Both the position numbers and the translations under genes were made by a program. A stretch of 64,000 bases of DNA from NCBI RefSeq assembly GCF_013085545.1, contig NZ_CP039543.1, positions 1-64,000 on the forward strand. The letters run 5' to 3'. The notes below the pieces were generated by a model. The model was not told the origin of the DNA, ran no database searches, and was given only the letters and a program-made list of their open reading frames with translations. The DNA comes from Oceanidesulfovibrio marinus. Lineage in GTDB: Bacteria > Desulfobacterota > Desulfovibrionia > Desulfovibrionales > Desulfovibrionaceae. Of this stretch, positions 36,694 through 45,734 are shown one piece after another. Within the stretch, counting starts at the first letter, position 1, and each line of letters starts with the position of its first letter.

Positions 36694-38388
36694 CTATACG
36701 TTTTCCTCGTCCATGCCGCGCAGCACCGCCCCCTTGGACAGCGACTGCACCGTGCGCTGGTAGATGCCGATATAGCCCTTGCGGTACGTGAGCGGCATTT
36801 CGGCGTCATGGATGCGCTGGGCGATCTGCTCCTCGCTCAGCTCCACACTGATGGTCCGATTGGGGATGTCGTAGGAGACGATGTCTCCGTCGCAGACCGC
36901 CAGCAGCGGACCGCGCAGGGCCGCTTCCGGGGACACGTAGCCGATGCAGGCGCCTTCGGTCGCGCCCGAGAACCGTCCGTCGGTGATAAGCGCCACGGAG
37001 TCGGCCAGGGGCGACCCCGCCAGCTCGGAGGTGACGACAAAGGTGCTGTTGAGTCCGGGCGCGCCCTTGCACCCCTGAAACGTGATGAGGATGACGTCGC
37101 CGGATTCGATGCCGCCGTTGCGTAGCGCCTCGATGGCGTCTTCGTTGCTGTGGAAGACCTTGGCCGTGCCCCGGAAGATCAGCAGGTTTTCCGGCACGGC
37201 CGAGACCTTGACGATGGCCCCGCCCGGCGCGAGGTTGCCCCGCAGGACTGCGAGAGCTCCGCCCTTGCTGAGCGGGTCGTCGAATGATCGGATGACCGAG
37301 GCGTCTTTGACCGCGATCCCGTCCACGTTCTCTCCCACGGTCGTTCCGGCCACGGTCAGGCTGTCCTTGTCCAGAAAGTCCGAGAGCTCGCTGAACAGGG
37401 CCCGCACGCCGCCGGCGCGGTCGAAGTCGTGCATCAGGTGCGGACCGTTGGGCGTGATGCCCATGAGCAGCGGGATATCCTGGCTCAGCTTGTCGAAGAG
37501 GCCCAGGCAGTCAATGTCCAGCTCCGCCTCGGTAGCCACGGCCGGCACGTGGACAAGGGAGTTGGTGGAGCCGCCCATGGCCAGGTCCGCGCAGATCATG
37601 TTGTGGATGTTCTGCTCGGTAATGATCTTCCGGGCGGTTACGCCCTGCTCCCACAGGTGCACGATCTGCTCGCCGGCGGAGTCGGCGAGCTGCAGCAGCT
37701 TGGTGGAGTTGGCGGGGGTGGTGGAGTTGCCCGGCATGGTCATGCCCACGGCTTCGGCCAGGATGCACATGGTGTTGGCGGTGCCCATCATGGGACAGGC
37801 GCCGGGGCCGGGGCAGGCGTTGTCGATGATGTCGTCCAGGTCCTCCCGCGTCATGGCGCCGCTCTGCACGCTGCCTACGCTGCGGCCGACGTCCACAAAG
37901 GAGAGCAGCTGCCCGCTTTTGGGGTGCACGCCGGCAGGCATGTAGCCTCCGGTCACCACCAGGGCCGGGATGTCGAGCCTGCCGGCGGCCATGAGAAAGG
38001 CCGGGATGATCTTGTCGCAGGTGCCCAGCAGAATCATGGCGTCCATGCCGTAGGCCTCGGCGTAAACCTCGATCTCGTTCACGATGAGATCACGGCTGGG
38101 CAGGATGTACTGCGAGTTGATGAGCGCGATGCCGTCGCAGAGGCCCAATACGTTGAAGCGGAAGGGAAGCCCGCCGGCCCGGACCACGCCGGTCCGGATG
38201 CTCTCTTCGATGCCTCGAAGATGGCGGTGCCCGGGATTAATGTCGCTCCAGGTATTGATGATGGCTATTTGCGGCTTCTCCAGCTCCTCGCGTGAGAGAC
38301 CCAGGCCGCGCAGCAGGGCCTCCCGCTCCGCCCATGCGACGCCGAACTCCTTTTTGCCGCGAAGGGCGGGATGCTTTTCTTTGGACAC
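36694..38388 (-). CDS. IlvD/Edd-family dehydratase
   Basis: 564 residues, close to dihydroxy-acid and sugar-acid dehydratases, which remove water from a 2,3-dihydroxy acid using an iron-sulfur cluster and Mg2+. The Cys candidates are Cys84 (LCDGIA), Cys124 (GTCDKIIP) and Cys192/198 (ACPGPGAC). The loop NPGHRHLR (52-59) has the PGH form rather than [19 protein letters not shown] and the C-terminal [21 protein letters not shown] are typical. It lies between the TRAP permease and the kinase gene, which argues for catabolism of the imported acid rather than valine/isoleucine synthesis. Confidence 0.88.
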   Translation of the reverse strand: MSKEKHPALRGKKEFGVAWAEREALLRGLGLSREELEKPQIAIINTWSDINPGHRHLRGIEESIRTGVVRAGGLPFRFNVLGLCDGIALINSQYILPSRDLIVNEIEVYAEAYGMDAMILLGTCDKIIPAFLMAAGRLDIPALVVTGGYMPAGVHPKSGQLLSFVDVGRSVGSVQSGAMTREDLDDIIDNACPGPGACPMMGTANTMCILAEAVGMTMPGNSTTPANSTKLLQLADSAGEQIVHLWEQGVTARKIITEQNIHNMICADLAMGGSTNSLVHVPAVATEAELDIDCLGLFDKLSQDIPLLMGITPNGPHLMHDFDRAGGVRALFSELSDFLDKDSLTVAGTTVGENVDGIAVKDASVIRSFDDPLSKGGALAVLRGNLAPGGAIVKVSAVPENLLIFRGTAKVFHSNEDAIEALRNGGIESGDVILITFQGCKGAPGLNSTFVVTSELAGSPLADSVALITDGRFSGATEGACIGYVSPEAALRGPLLAVCDGDIVSYDIPNRTISVELSEEQIAQRIHDAEMPLTYRKGYIGIYQRTVQSLSKGAVLRGMDEENV

Positions 38389-38398
38389 GATAGACTCC

Positions 38399-40390
38399 TT
38401 ACTCCCCGCTTGTGGGGTGAACGAGACGTTTTTGGGTGATGAACTGCACGCTGAGCACCAGGACCAGCATGGTGAAGGCGATGGTGTCGGTGATCATCGA
38501 CGGTTCAATGAGCAGAAGGCTAGACGCTCCGAGAAGGAAGCGTTGCCAGGTGGCCAGCCGGTGGCGCAGGAAGCCCTCGATCGAGCAAGCCAGCAGGAAG
38601 ACACCGAAAATAGCGGTGAAGGCTACCCAGAGGGTTTCAGGCAGGGCTGCCCAGGTAAATTGGTAGAGAAGAATTTGCGGCGAATAGACGAAGAGGTAAG
38701 GGGCCAGGAATCCGGCCAGCGCCAGCTTGAAGGCAGTCCAGCCGGTGCGGCTGGGACTTGAGCAGGCTATGCCGGCCGCTGCATATGCGGGGATGGCCAC
38801 CGGTGGCGTCACGTTGGCCATCAGGCCGAAGTAGAACACGAAGAAATGGCTCACCAGCTTGGGAAGACCGAACTGCGAGGTCAGGATGGGGGCGGCGACC
38901 GTGGCCAGGATGATGTAGGCGGCCACCGTGGGAAGGCCCATGCCCAGGATGAGCGCGAAAATCATGACCATGAACAGCGCCGGCAGCAGCTGCCCCTGCG
39001 CCATGGCCAGGAGGAACTCGCCCACCGTATTGCCCACCGAGGTGAGGGTGGAGATTCCGATGACGATGCCCACGGCGGCGCAGGCCGCGGCGATGCTGAC
39101 GGACCGCTTCGCCCCGGTCTCCAGCGCCCAGATAATGTCCTGGAAACTGAGCCGCGTGTGCTTGCGAAGCTGGGTCACCACCAGGGTGATGATGATGCCG
39201 TAGAATGCAGCGTAGAGAGGCGTGAACTGCATGACCAGCATGATGAGTATGGCTATCAGGGGGATAAGCAGGTGCCCGCGCTCTTTCATCACCGTGGACA
39301 GCTTGGGCAGCTCGTCGTCGCGCAGCCCGCGCAGACCGAGCCTGCGGGCGCGCATGTGCACCATTACGAACAGGCCGGTGTAGTAGAGGACGACCGGCAG
39401 GATGGCGGCCTTGACGATGTCCAGATAGGGCACGCCAAGAAAGTCGGCCATGATGAAGGCGCTGGCGCCCATGATGGGCGGCATTAGCTGTCCTGCAGTG
39501 GAAGCAACGGCCTCCACCCCGCCGGCGAACTCGGCCGGGTAGCCGATGCGCTTCATGAGCGGGATGGTGAAAACTCCGGTCGAGACGACGTTGGCCGCGG
39601 CGCTTCCGCTGATGGAGCCGAACAGGGCGCTGGCGAAGATACTCACCTTGGCCGGGCCGCCTATGGCCTTGCCGGCCAGGGCAAGCGCCATATCCTGCAC
39701 CAGTTGGCCGAGTCCGCTACGCTCCAGGAACGTGCCGAAGATGACGAAGAGAACGATGTAGGTGGCTGATGTGCCCAGGGCCACGCTGAAGATGCCTTCC
39801 GGAATCAGGTAGAGGTGGTCGACCAGGCGGCCCAGGTCTGCGCCGCGGTGGGCGAAGATACCCGGGATATATTTACCGAAATAGCCGTAGAGCAGGAAGA
39901 CGACGGCCACCGTGGCCAGCTCGATGCCGAGCGCCCGGCGCGCGCCCTCGATGACCAGGGCCAGCGTGGCGAGGCCGAATACGATGTCCGTGTTGTTGGG
40001 CATGCCCCCCCTGAACACGATGGACTGGTAATTGACGACGATGTAGCCGGCGCAGACCGCGGACAGCACGGCCAGGATGATGTCGGGAATAGAGGGACGG
40101 CTCCTGATGGATGTCTTGCGTGCCGGGTAGATGAGAAAGACCAGCGGCAGGACAAAGGCCAGGTGCACAGCGCGCTGACGGATGGCCGCCAGCAGACCGA
40201 AGCCCGCGGTGTAGAGATGGAACACTGCCATGGACACGGCTATGACCAGAATGATCCTGCCCCATGGCCCGGTGTACTCCCGCTTGGCCACTCCGCTTTC
40301 CGCCCGCTCCGCTATGTCCTCGGCATTCCCCGGGCAGGCGCCTTCCTGCGGAGCATCCAACTTCGACAACTGAGACGTATCATTACTCAT
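38399..40390 (-). CDS. Fused TRAP transporter permease (4TM/12TM)
   Basis: 663 residues with about 16-18 hydrophobic segments, a fusion of the small and large TRAP subunits as found with TAXI-type binding proteins. The C-terminal part carries [24 protein letters not shown] and [19 protein letters not shown], both typical of the large subunit. It imports an organic anion with Na+ or H+. It follows the TAXI gene with a 123-bp gap and precedes the dehydratase with 10 bp. Confidence 0.93.
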   Translation of the reverse strand: MSNDTSQLSKLDAPQEGACPGNAEDIAERAESGVAKREYTGPWGRIILVIAVSMAVFHLYTAGFGLLAAIRQRAVHLAFVLPLVFLIYPARKTSIRSRPSIPDIILAVLSAVCAGYIVVNYQSIVFRGGMPNNTDIVFGLATLALVIEGARRALGIELATVAVVFLLYGYFGKYIPGIFAHRGADLGRLVDHLYLIPEGIFSVALGTSATYIVLFVIFGTFLERSGLGQLVQDMALALAGKAIGGPAKVSIFASALFGSISGSAAANVVSTGVFTIPLMKRIGYPAEFAGGVEAVASTAGQLMPPIMGASAFIMADFLGVPYLDIVKAAILPVVLYYTGLFVMVHMRARRLGLRGLRDDELPKLSTVMKERGHLLIPLIAILIMLVMQFTPLYAAFYGIIITLVVTQLRKHTRLSFQDIIWALETGAKRSVSIAAACAAVGIVIGISTLTSVGNTVGEFLLAMAQGQLLPALFMVMIFALILGMGLPTVAAYIILATVAAPILTSQFGLPKLVSHFFVFYFGLMANVTPPVAIPAYAAAGIACSSPSRTGWTAFKLALAGFLAPYLFVYSPQILLYQFTWAALPETLWVAFTAIFGVFLLACSIEGFLRHRLATWQRFLLGASSLLLIEPSMITDTIAFTMLVLVLSVQFITQKRLVHPTSGE

Positions 40391-40456
40391 TCTGAGACCT
40401 CCCCGGAAAATATCCGGTGTGGGGGTTCCTTTCAGTGCAGAAGCGATATTGCGGGC

Positions 40457-40494
40457 CCGCGGGACTGGTTGACGTGAGGACCCAGGTCCCGCGG
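40457..40494 (-). promoter_or_regulatory. Hairpin between the TAXI and TRAP permease genes
   Basis: Perfect 9-bp inverted repeat CCGCGGGAC (40457-40465) / GTCCCGCGG (40486-40494) with a 20-nt loop and no T-run. It is well placed to stabilise the upstream binding-protein message and reduce readthrough. Confidence 0.5.
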
Positions 40495-40513
40495 ATCCGA
40501 GGTAAACCGGAGC

Positions 40514-41491
40514 TTATTTCAGGACGCCCACTTCCTTGTAGTAGCGGGCTGCGCCGGGGTGGAGGGGAATGGGCGCCGAGGCCGCATCCTCGAGCGTGAG
40601 GTTCTTGAACGCGTGATGTTGTTCCTTGAGCCAGTCGATGTTTTCCCAGAATGCCTTGGTGAACGTGTAGGCGAGGTCGTCGCTCACGCCGGCATCGATG
40701 GCCAGTACAGTGGGGTTGCCCACAGTGTGGATGGGCTCCTTCTGGTTGCTGTAGACCTCGGCCGGAATGGTGAGGCGCACAAAGGGGGAGCCGGGCGTGG
40801 TCAGCTTGGCGATGGCGTCTTCGTCCAGGGAGATGAGCTTGCCCTGGTTGGTGATGGTCAGCTCGGTGAAGGTGGAGAAGGGGTAGGGCACCACTGCGGT
40901 TTCACCGTCGGCCTGACGGTTGCGCAGCAGATCGAGGCCTTCGTTGATGCCCAGGAACTGCGGCTTGATGTCGTCGTACGTGATGCCGTGCGCCGCATAG
41001 ATCGTCTTGGTCTGCAGCTCTGTGCCGCTTGCAGGACCGCCCACCACCAGGGTGCGCCCAACGAGGTCGGACATCTTGTTGATGTCCTCGCCGGTGCGCA
41101 CCAGCTGGTGGAACGCCTGCGTGTAGACCAGCGAGATGGCCCGGACATCCTTGTTCGGATGCTGCTTGAACTGGTCTTCCCCATTGACGGCCTTCTGGTT
41201 GGTAAGGCTGTCAACAATGCCCATCTCCAGGTCTTTACGTCCCATTAGAATGATGTTCTGGCCCGCACCAGTGGTGCTCTGAGCCGTGACTTTGATGCCG
41301 GATTCCTTGCTGAGCACCTGGGCGAACAGGTTGGCTACAACCTGGAAGGTGCCTCCGCTGCTCCCGCCCCCGATGGTCATGAATTTCGGTGCGTCGGCGG
41401 CATGGGCTTCCGAGAGAAATGGCGTACTCAATCCACTGCAAATCAATGCTGCCATTGCTAAGGCCACTACTGTGCGACGGAACATCTTCAT
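40514..41491 (-). CDS. TAXI family TRAP solute-binding protein
   Basis: 325 residues. A signal peptide (MKMFRRTVVALAMAALICSG, cleavage near SEAHAAD) sends it to the periplasm. Core TAXI motifs follow: MTIGGGSSGGTFQVVANLF, ITAQSTTGAGQ-like VTAQSTTGAGQNI, VGGPASGTELQTKTIYAAHGI and the C-terminal LHPGAARYYKE. It captures the ligand for the fused permease gene downstream. TAXI proteins bind diverse carboxylates or amino acids, so specificity cannot be read. No lipobox Cys is seen. Confidence 0.93.
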   Translation of the reverse strand: MKMFRRTVVALAMAALICSGLSTPFLSEAHAADAPKFMTIGGGSSGGTFQVVANLFAQVLSKESGIKVTAQSTTGAGQNIILMGRKDLEMGIVDSLTNQKAVNGEDQFKQHPNKDVRAISLVYTQAFHQLVRTGEDINKMSDLVGRTLVVGGPASGTELQTKTIYAAHGITYDDIKPQFLGINEGLDLLRNRQADGETAVVPYPFSTFTELTITNQGKLISLDEDAIAKLTTPGSPFVRLTIPAEVYSNQKEPIHTVGNPTVLAIDAGVSDDLAYTFTKAFWENIDWLKEQHHAFKNLTLEDAASAPIPLHPGAARYYKEVGVLK

Positions 41492-41520
41492 AACGAACTC
41501 CTTGGGTTACTGGTGGTTCA

Positions 41521-42936
41521 TCATGCCTGTAAGCCGTACCTTTCAGACACGCCGTGGATGGCGTCCCTGAAACATTCGAAGGGCAGACGCACAACACCTG
41601 CGCCGATCTGACCTCCTTGATGAGAAATGATGCCGCCGTGGGCCAGCGGCGTGATGCCTGTCATGCCGACTTTGAGAATGTCGATGCCGGTGGGAGGCCC
41701 GGAGAACCCGAGCAGCGGAATGGGGTAGTTGTAGTTGACCCCGGTTGTGATCTGCTTCATCTCCTCGGACTGCTGAATGCCGTCCTGGTAGCTTCCCCCC
41801 CGCAGGCGGATGACCGCCGGGGCGGCCGCTCCGGAAAATGCGCCAAGGCCGTACGCCTCCACGATGCAGCTGTCCCCCATCCACGGCACGGCGTCCTTCT
41901 GACTCCATTTTGGGGAAAGGTACATGCCCGTCAGGTAAGGGGACGGGCTGGTGAACCAGCGGTCGCCCAGGCAGCTCACCTGGATGCCATAGTCCACGGC
42001 GTTGCCGCACATGGTGCACAGCAATGTGCAGTACTCCATCCCCTTGATTCCCTTGAGCACGGACAGCGCGCTGGCGATGCCGAGCGGGTGGAACCAGCGT
42101 TCGGAGCTTACGAACAGGTCCACGCACTCCTGCAGGATGGCGTTGGACAGGTCTGCCTGCAACAGCAGCGGAATGATCTCGCTGACCAGGATATAGCCCT
42201 CGGCGGTCTGGCGGGTGTGAGTGTCGTCGTTCATCTGCAGGCCCTGGGCGATGATGTTCCTCACCGGAATGCCGTCCGAGGCTGCCAGGGCTTTGTCAAT
42301 GGCCGGGCCCAGCACGGTCTCGATCCGATGGAGGGTGGCCTCGACCTCGGGGTTGTAGACACCCCAGACCCCGAGCCCCACGCGGCCCTCGAAGGGCACG
42401 CAGTACGCCTCCTTGCCCGTATTGCGTTCCCGACAGACGTTGACGACCATGGACGGGCTGACGATACCGGCGCCGGCGCCGGCCACCCCCATGTCCATGG
42501 CCGAGCGGACGGAAATCGCACCCGATTCAACCAGGCGGAGCGCGCCCGCCTCATCCTCGGCCAGCTTTTCGTGCTGGACCGCGCCGAGGATGCCTTTTTG
42601 TTGGACCGGTGCCATGCGATCCCAGGAGATGGGGGGGCCGGAATGCAGGATGACGTTGGGCTCCATGCCGGGGACCACGTCTCGTGCGCGCTTGATGCCG
42701 ACCCAGTACGGTTCGGCATTGATGATGTGCTTGAAGGCCCTGGCGTTGGCCTCTTCCACCTTTTGGGCAATGGACTGCAGGCCCGAGCGCAGAAAGCGGG
42801 CCAGGACCGGGTCGCCTCCGGCAGGCGGCGACCACTTGACGCGCGCAGTGGGGATGCCTTGCGCGTCCAGACTGTCTGCAAAGTGAGAGAGCCCGACGTT
42901 GATGACCGACAGCGTACTGTTTAGAAGATTACTCAT
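41521..42936 (-). CDS. DUF1116 protein (YlbE/AllG-like)
   Basis: 471 residues. Family segments are VKWSPPAGGDP near the N terminus, ANARAFKHIINAEPYWVGIKRA, MDMGVAGAGAGIVS and VNYNYPIPLLGFSGPPTGIDI. YlbE is the DUF1116 member of the oxamate carbamoyltransferase complex, adjoining FdrA. The start overlaps the FdrA stop (ATGA), implying a fixed ratio of the two proteins. Sequence divergence from the allantoin-type enzymes cannot be judged here. Confidence 0.85.
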   Translation of the reverse strand: MSNLLNSTLSVINVGLSHFADSLDAQGIPTARVKWSPPAGGDPVLARFLRSGLQSIAQKVEEANARAFKHIINAEPYWVGIKRARDVVPGMEPNVILHSGPPISWDRMAPVQQKGILGAVQHEKLAEDEAGALRLVESGAISVRSAMDMGVAGAGAGIVSPSMVVNVCRERNTGKEAYCVPFEGRVGLGVWGVYNPEVEATLHRIETVLGPAIDKALAASDGIPVRNIIAQGLQMNDDTHTRQTAEGYILVSEIIPLLLQADLSNAILQECVDLFVSSERWFHPLGIASALSVLKGIKGMEYCTLLCTMCGNAVDYGIQVSCLGDRWFTSPSPYLTGMYLSPKWSQKDAVPWMGDSCIVEAYGLGAFSGAAAPAVIRLRGGSYQDGIQQSEEMKQITTGVNYNYPIPLLGFSGPPTGIDILKVGMTGITPLAHGGIISHQGGQIGAGVVRLPFECFRDAIHGVSERYGLQA

Positions 42937-44486
42937 TGCTTCTCACCTCGACGCAGCAAAATGGTTTTGCCGGCGCAATATGCGGCCTGGGCATTGTTGA
43001 AGAAGACGACGGCCCCGGCCTCTTCCAGCGTGCGCCGTTGCCCCTCGACATCCTGCGGATCGTTGTGGACGCCGCACAGGCTGACCACCACGGCCAGCTC
43101 CTGGCCGCGCTGTTTCGCCTCGCGCAGGACCTGGCTGATGCTGTCTCCCACCACGCCGGCCGGGTCTGGATGCGCGCCGAAACCGCAGAGGATGTCCAGC
43201 AGGATGACCCCTGTCTGCGGGTCGCTTGCCTCCTGGATGATCCGGGGATTGATGATGGACGGCTCGATGACGGGATGCGGCTTGCCCTGGGTGAAGATCT
43301 CGTCGCCGATGTCGATGATGCAGTCGCCTTCACTCTGGAGAGGGGACTTCAGGCTGGCGCAGCACGGCAGGGGAAGGTTGCTGTGCACGGTCAGTCCCAA
43401 CCGCTCCAGCACCAGGGCGGCCTCTTCGGCGTGGGTTCCGCCGCAGAACACCCCCCGCAGGCTGCCGCCGCCGGCCTTGGCCAGGGATGCGGCCACAGGG
43501 TCCAGCTCGCGCGCATAGTCTTCGTACGGAGACGCTGGAAGCGTTTCCCCGGCGACCAGAGCCATCGCCATGCGGGCGGCGTGCTCCAGAGTTTCCGGGG
43601 CGAGCGCGCCGGCCTTGCGGACCAGCTCCGGATCGCCGCCGAGAAAGTGCACGATGACAGGCTTGGAGCACTGGCGCACGCGTTCGAGAATGCGTTGCAT
43701 GGTGGCCGGCGCCGGGGGCTTGGACACCAGGATGAGCACCTTTGTCTCGGGGTCCTGCTCCAGCAGCTCCAGGCCGGCGAGCATGGTGCTGCCGCCCACC
43801 TCGTCCGAGAGATCGCGTCCGCCGGTGCCGATGGCGTGTGAGATGCCTCCGCCCGCCCGGTCGATGATCATGGCCATCTGATGGATGCCGCTGCCGCTGG
43901 CGCCCACGATGCCGATGGGCCCGCGCGCCGCTGCGCTCATCATGCCCAGGGCGTACCCGCCGATCAGGCTGGTGCCGCAGCCGGGCCCCATGACCAGCAG
44001 ACCTTTTTCGCGGCCCAGCTTCTTCAGGGCCACCTCGTCCGCGAGCTCCACATTGTCGCTGAAGATGAAGCAGTGTTTGCCCAACTCCAGGGCGTGCTCC
44101 GCTTCCAGGGCGGCAAAGGCCCCGGGCACGGAGATCATGACCAGATTGGAGTCGGGATGGGCGGCATTGGCCATGTCCAGCGAGGGATAGTCTTTCGGGC
44201 CATCTCCCCCGGATTCCCCGCCGGCGATGCAGAAGTCCAGCTCTGCCAGCACGGTGTTCGCGACATCCTCCTCGGCGATGTCCAGGGCGAGAATCAGGTC
44301 CTTGGAGGTCGCCGCCCGACCCGACTCATCGAGCAGGCCGGTGTCCTCCAGGACGGTCTTGTTCATATCCGTGCCCATGGCAGCGACGACTTGGTTGACG
44401 CCGGGCAGGGCACGCAGCTTTTTCGAGATGCTCAGGAGGAAGACCGAGTCATGGTATTCCCCCGCTCTGATAATGGTTTTGCGCAT
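42933..44486 (-). CDS. fdrA: FdrA-like acyl-CoA-synthetase-fold protein (AllF-like)
   Basis: 517 residues from the ATG at 44484-44486, with GGAGAAAAAGC directly upstream. It is homologous to the alpha subunit of succinyl-CoA synthetase and to E. coli FdrA. Segments: the N-terminal IIRAGEYHDSVFLLSISKKL, the LVMGPGCGTSLIGG and GPIGIVGASGSGIHQM nucleotide-type loops, and NPRIIQEASDP in the C-terminal half. In E. coli FdrA (AllF) works with DUF1116 and DUF2877. This is the first gene of the operon, directly behind a candidate promoter, so its complex is the likely core of the pathway. Confidence 0.87.
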   Translation of the reverse strand: MRKTIIRAGEYHDSVFLLSISKKLRALPGVNQVVAAMGTDMNKTVLEDTGLLDESGRAATSKDLILALDIAEEDVANTVLAELDFCIAGGESGGDGPKDYPSLDMANAAHPDSNLVMISVPGAFAALEAEHALELGKHCFIFSDNVELADEVALKKLGREKGLLVMGPGCGTSLIGGYALGMMSAAARGPIGIVGASGSGIHQMAMIIDRAGGGISHAIGTGGRDLSDEVGGSTMLAGLELLEQDPETKVLILVSKPPAPATMQRILERVRQCSKPVIVHFLGGDPELVRKAGALAPETLEHAARMAMALVAGETLPASPYEDYARELDPVAASLAKAGGGSLRGVFCGGTHAEEAALVLERLGLTVHSNLPLPCCASLKSPLQSEGDCIIDIGDEIFTQGKPHPVIEPSIINPRIIQEASDPQTGVILLDILCGFGAHPDPAGVVGDSISQVLREAKQRGQELAVVVSLCGVHNDPQDVEGQRRTLEEAGAVVFFNNAQAAYCAGKTILLRRGEKQ

Positions 44487-44529
44487 TGCTTTTTCTCCAC
44501 TTGCCGTGGTTTCCGTTGAAGTTGGTGCA

Positions 44530-44558
44530 AATTTATTTTTTAAAAATAATTTCGTCAA
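44530..44558 (-). promoter_or_regulatory. Candidate sigma-70 promoter of the FdrA operon
   Basis: On the minus strand TTGACG (44553-44558) is followed after 17 bp by TAAATT (44530-44535), in an AT-rich island unlike its surroundings. It lies 44 bp upstream of the fdrA ATG. A near-palindrome ATATTGGTCATAT (44569-44581) just upstream could be read by the FCD-type GntR regulator. No gene is supported between about 44612 and 44900. Confidence 0.55.
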
Positions 44559-44900
44559 CACTAATTTTCATATTGGTCATATCTATTTTTATTTTTCCAA
44601 TAATTTTGAGTAGCTACAGAGACAGGGCGCATGGGACTTGCCTCGGCGCGGCGAGCGCTAAGGCTGCATGTTCCTGCGAGGACAAACGAGGGGGCCGAGA
44701 CGCCGGCGGAAGCTGGCGTCACAGAGCTCGCGGGGATGGGGGGAGCGTCCGGGAGTTGCTCACAGGTCTATACAGGCGCCGTGGAGCGCGTGGAGACGTG
44801 ACTGCTGTGGCTGGTCTGGTTTTGCGTCTTTGGCTGGAGGGGCGGGGAGCCAGGCTCTCTGGCGCGGAGTGCGAGGGGTGGAATCCCTCGGAGAGCAGGT

Positions 44901-44947
44901 CCACCAAAAAGGACGCGCCCCGACCAGAGATAATCCGGCCGAGGCGC
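44901..44947 (-). terminator. Terminator of the desulforedoxin gene
   Basis: GC-rich hairpin (GCGCC 44915-44919 with GGCGC 44943-44947, extended inward) followed on the minus strand by CCTTTTTGG. The T-run and the preceding CGGGGCGCG closely match 32043-32067. Confidence 0.75.
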
Positions 44948-44972
44948 GCTTCGCAGTGGGCAGTGCGGGGTG

Positions 44973-45092
44973 CTACTCGTTGGTTTCCTGCATGGGTTCG
45001 CCGCAGCAGACGAGCTCGCCGCCGCCGTCGACGATGAGTTCCACGACGTTGCCGCAAATTTCGCACTTGTACTTTTTGCCTTCGTTGCTCAT
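44973..45092 (-). CDS. Desulforedoxin (free-standing)
   Basis: 39 residues, similar to the 36-residue D. gigas desulforedoxin. It binds one iron per monomer through Cys10, Cys13, Cys29 and Cys30 (CEIC and VCCGE). The ATG has AAAGGAG about 9 nt upstream. It is not fused to a superoxide reductase domain, unlike desulfoferrodoxin, and no rubredoxin or superoxide reductase gene is beside it. It probably carries electrons in the cytoplasm for oxygen or superoxide defence. The minimal length is normal for this family. Confidence 0.92.
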   Translation of the reverse strand: MSNEGKKYKCEICGNVVELIVDGGGELVCCGEPMQETNE

Positions 45093-45476
45093 GGGGGGTC
45101 TCCTTTGGATGATGATTGTGTCCGCGCCGGAACCAATTGCGGAATAAACCGGGCGGAATCAAAACTTCTGACAATAGGACAAGTGTAGACTGTGCGGAGG
45201 GCTCTTTCAAGGCGGTTTCCGAATTTTCTATGGGGAAATTTTGTCACTGGGGATTTTGGGGGCTAAAACGAGAAGGACTGATGCGGCCGGAAGCCCCGAT
45301 CGATGCGGGTTTGCCAGGGAATCGAGGCAATAAGCGGCGATGACGCTTAGAAAAAATTTGTTGTGCAATGGGCACACGCGGTTGTGTTTCGTGTATAATG
45401 CTCTGGATACGGCCTTCCGGAAATGTTGCCGGGTAAGCCGTCCACAGAAAAATAATGCCAAGAAAGGAGCGTCATC

Positions 45477-45614
45477 ATGAACATGAACATCGCACTGCAA
45501 CCGCTGCTCGCCCTGATCGCCGGCATCCTTATTCTGGTCATGCCGCGGCTGCTGAACTACGTGGTGGCCATCTATCTCATTGTCGTGGGAGTCATGGGCC
45601 TGCTGCACATGTAG
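45477..45614 (+). CDS. DUF3096 membrane micro-protein
   Basis: 45 residues, nearly all hydrophobic in two stretches (LLALIAGILILVM and YVVAIYLIVVGVMGLL) split by PRLLN. It matches the DUF3096 family, which occurs in many bacteria and has no known function. A strong ribosome site (AAAGGAG) lies 8 nt before the ATG at 45477. An AT-rich region (45340-45420) upstream can hold the promoter. The next gene on the same strand starts about 120 bp further. Confidence 0.82.
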   Translation: MNMNIALQPLLALIAGILILVMPRLLNYVVAIYLIVVGVMGLLHM

Positions 45615-45734
45615 CGCCTGGCGCCGTCGTGCGGCGGCTGGGGATGCGTCACAATTCGAAACACGGAGAGGGCGTTGCATGTCAGGGTTGCCTCGGACTA
45701 GCCGAGGCCGCCCTGATTGGTTTATCGTTTCGGA

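Noticed and set aside
36694-38388. Loss of a cluster Cys in the IlvD/Edd protein (PGH instead of PCN)
   Set aside because: Another family branch has PGH with Cys in the LCDGIA segment, as here, so the cluster ligands are probably complete.
44486-45037. 183-codon plus-strand frame next to the FdrA promoter
   Set aside because: It covers the promoter island, a terminator and part of the desulforedoxin gene; arginine-rich shadow.
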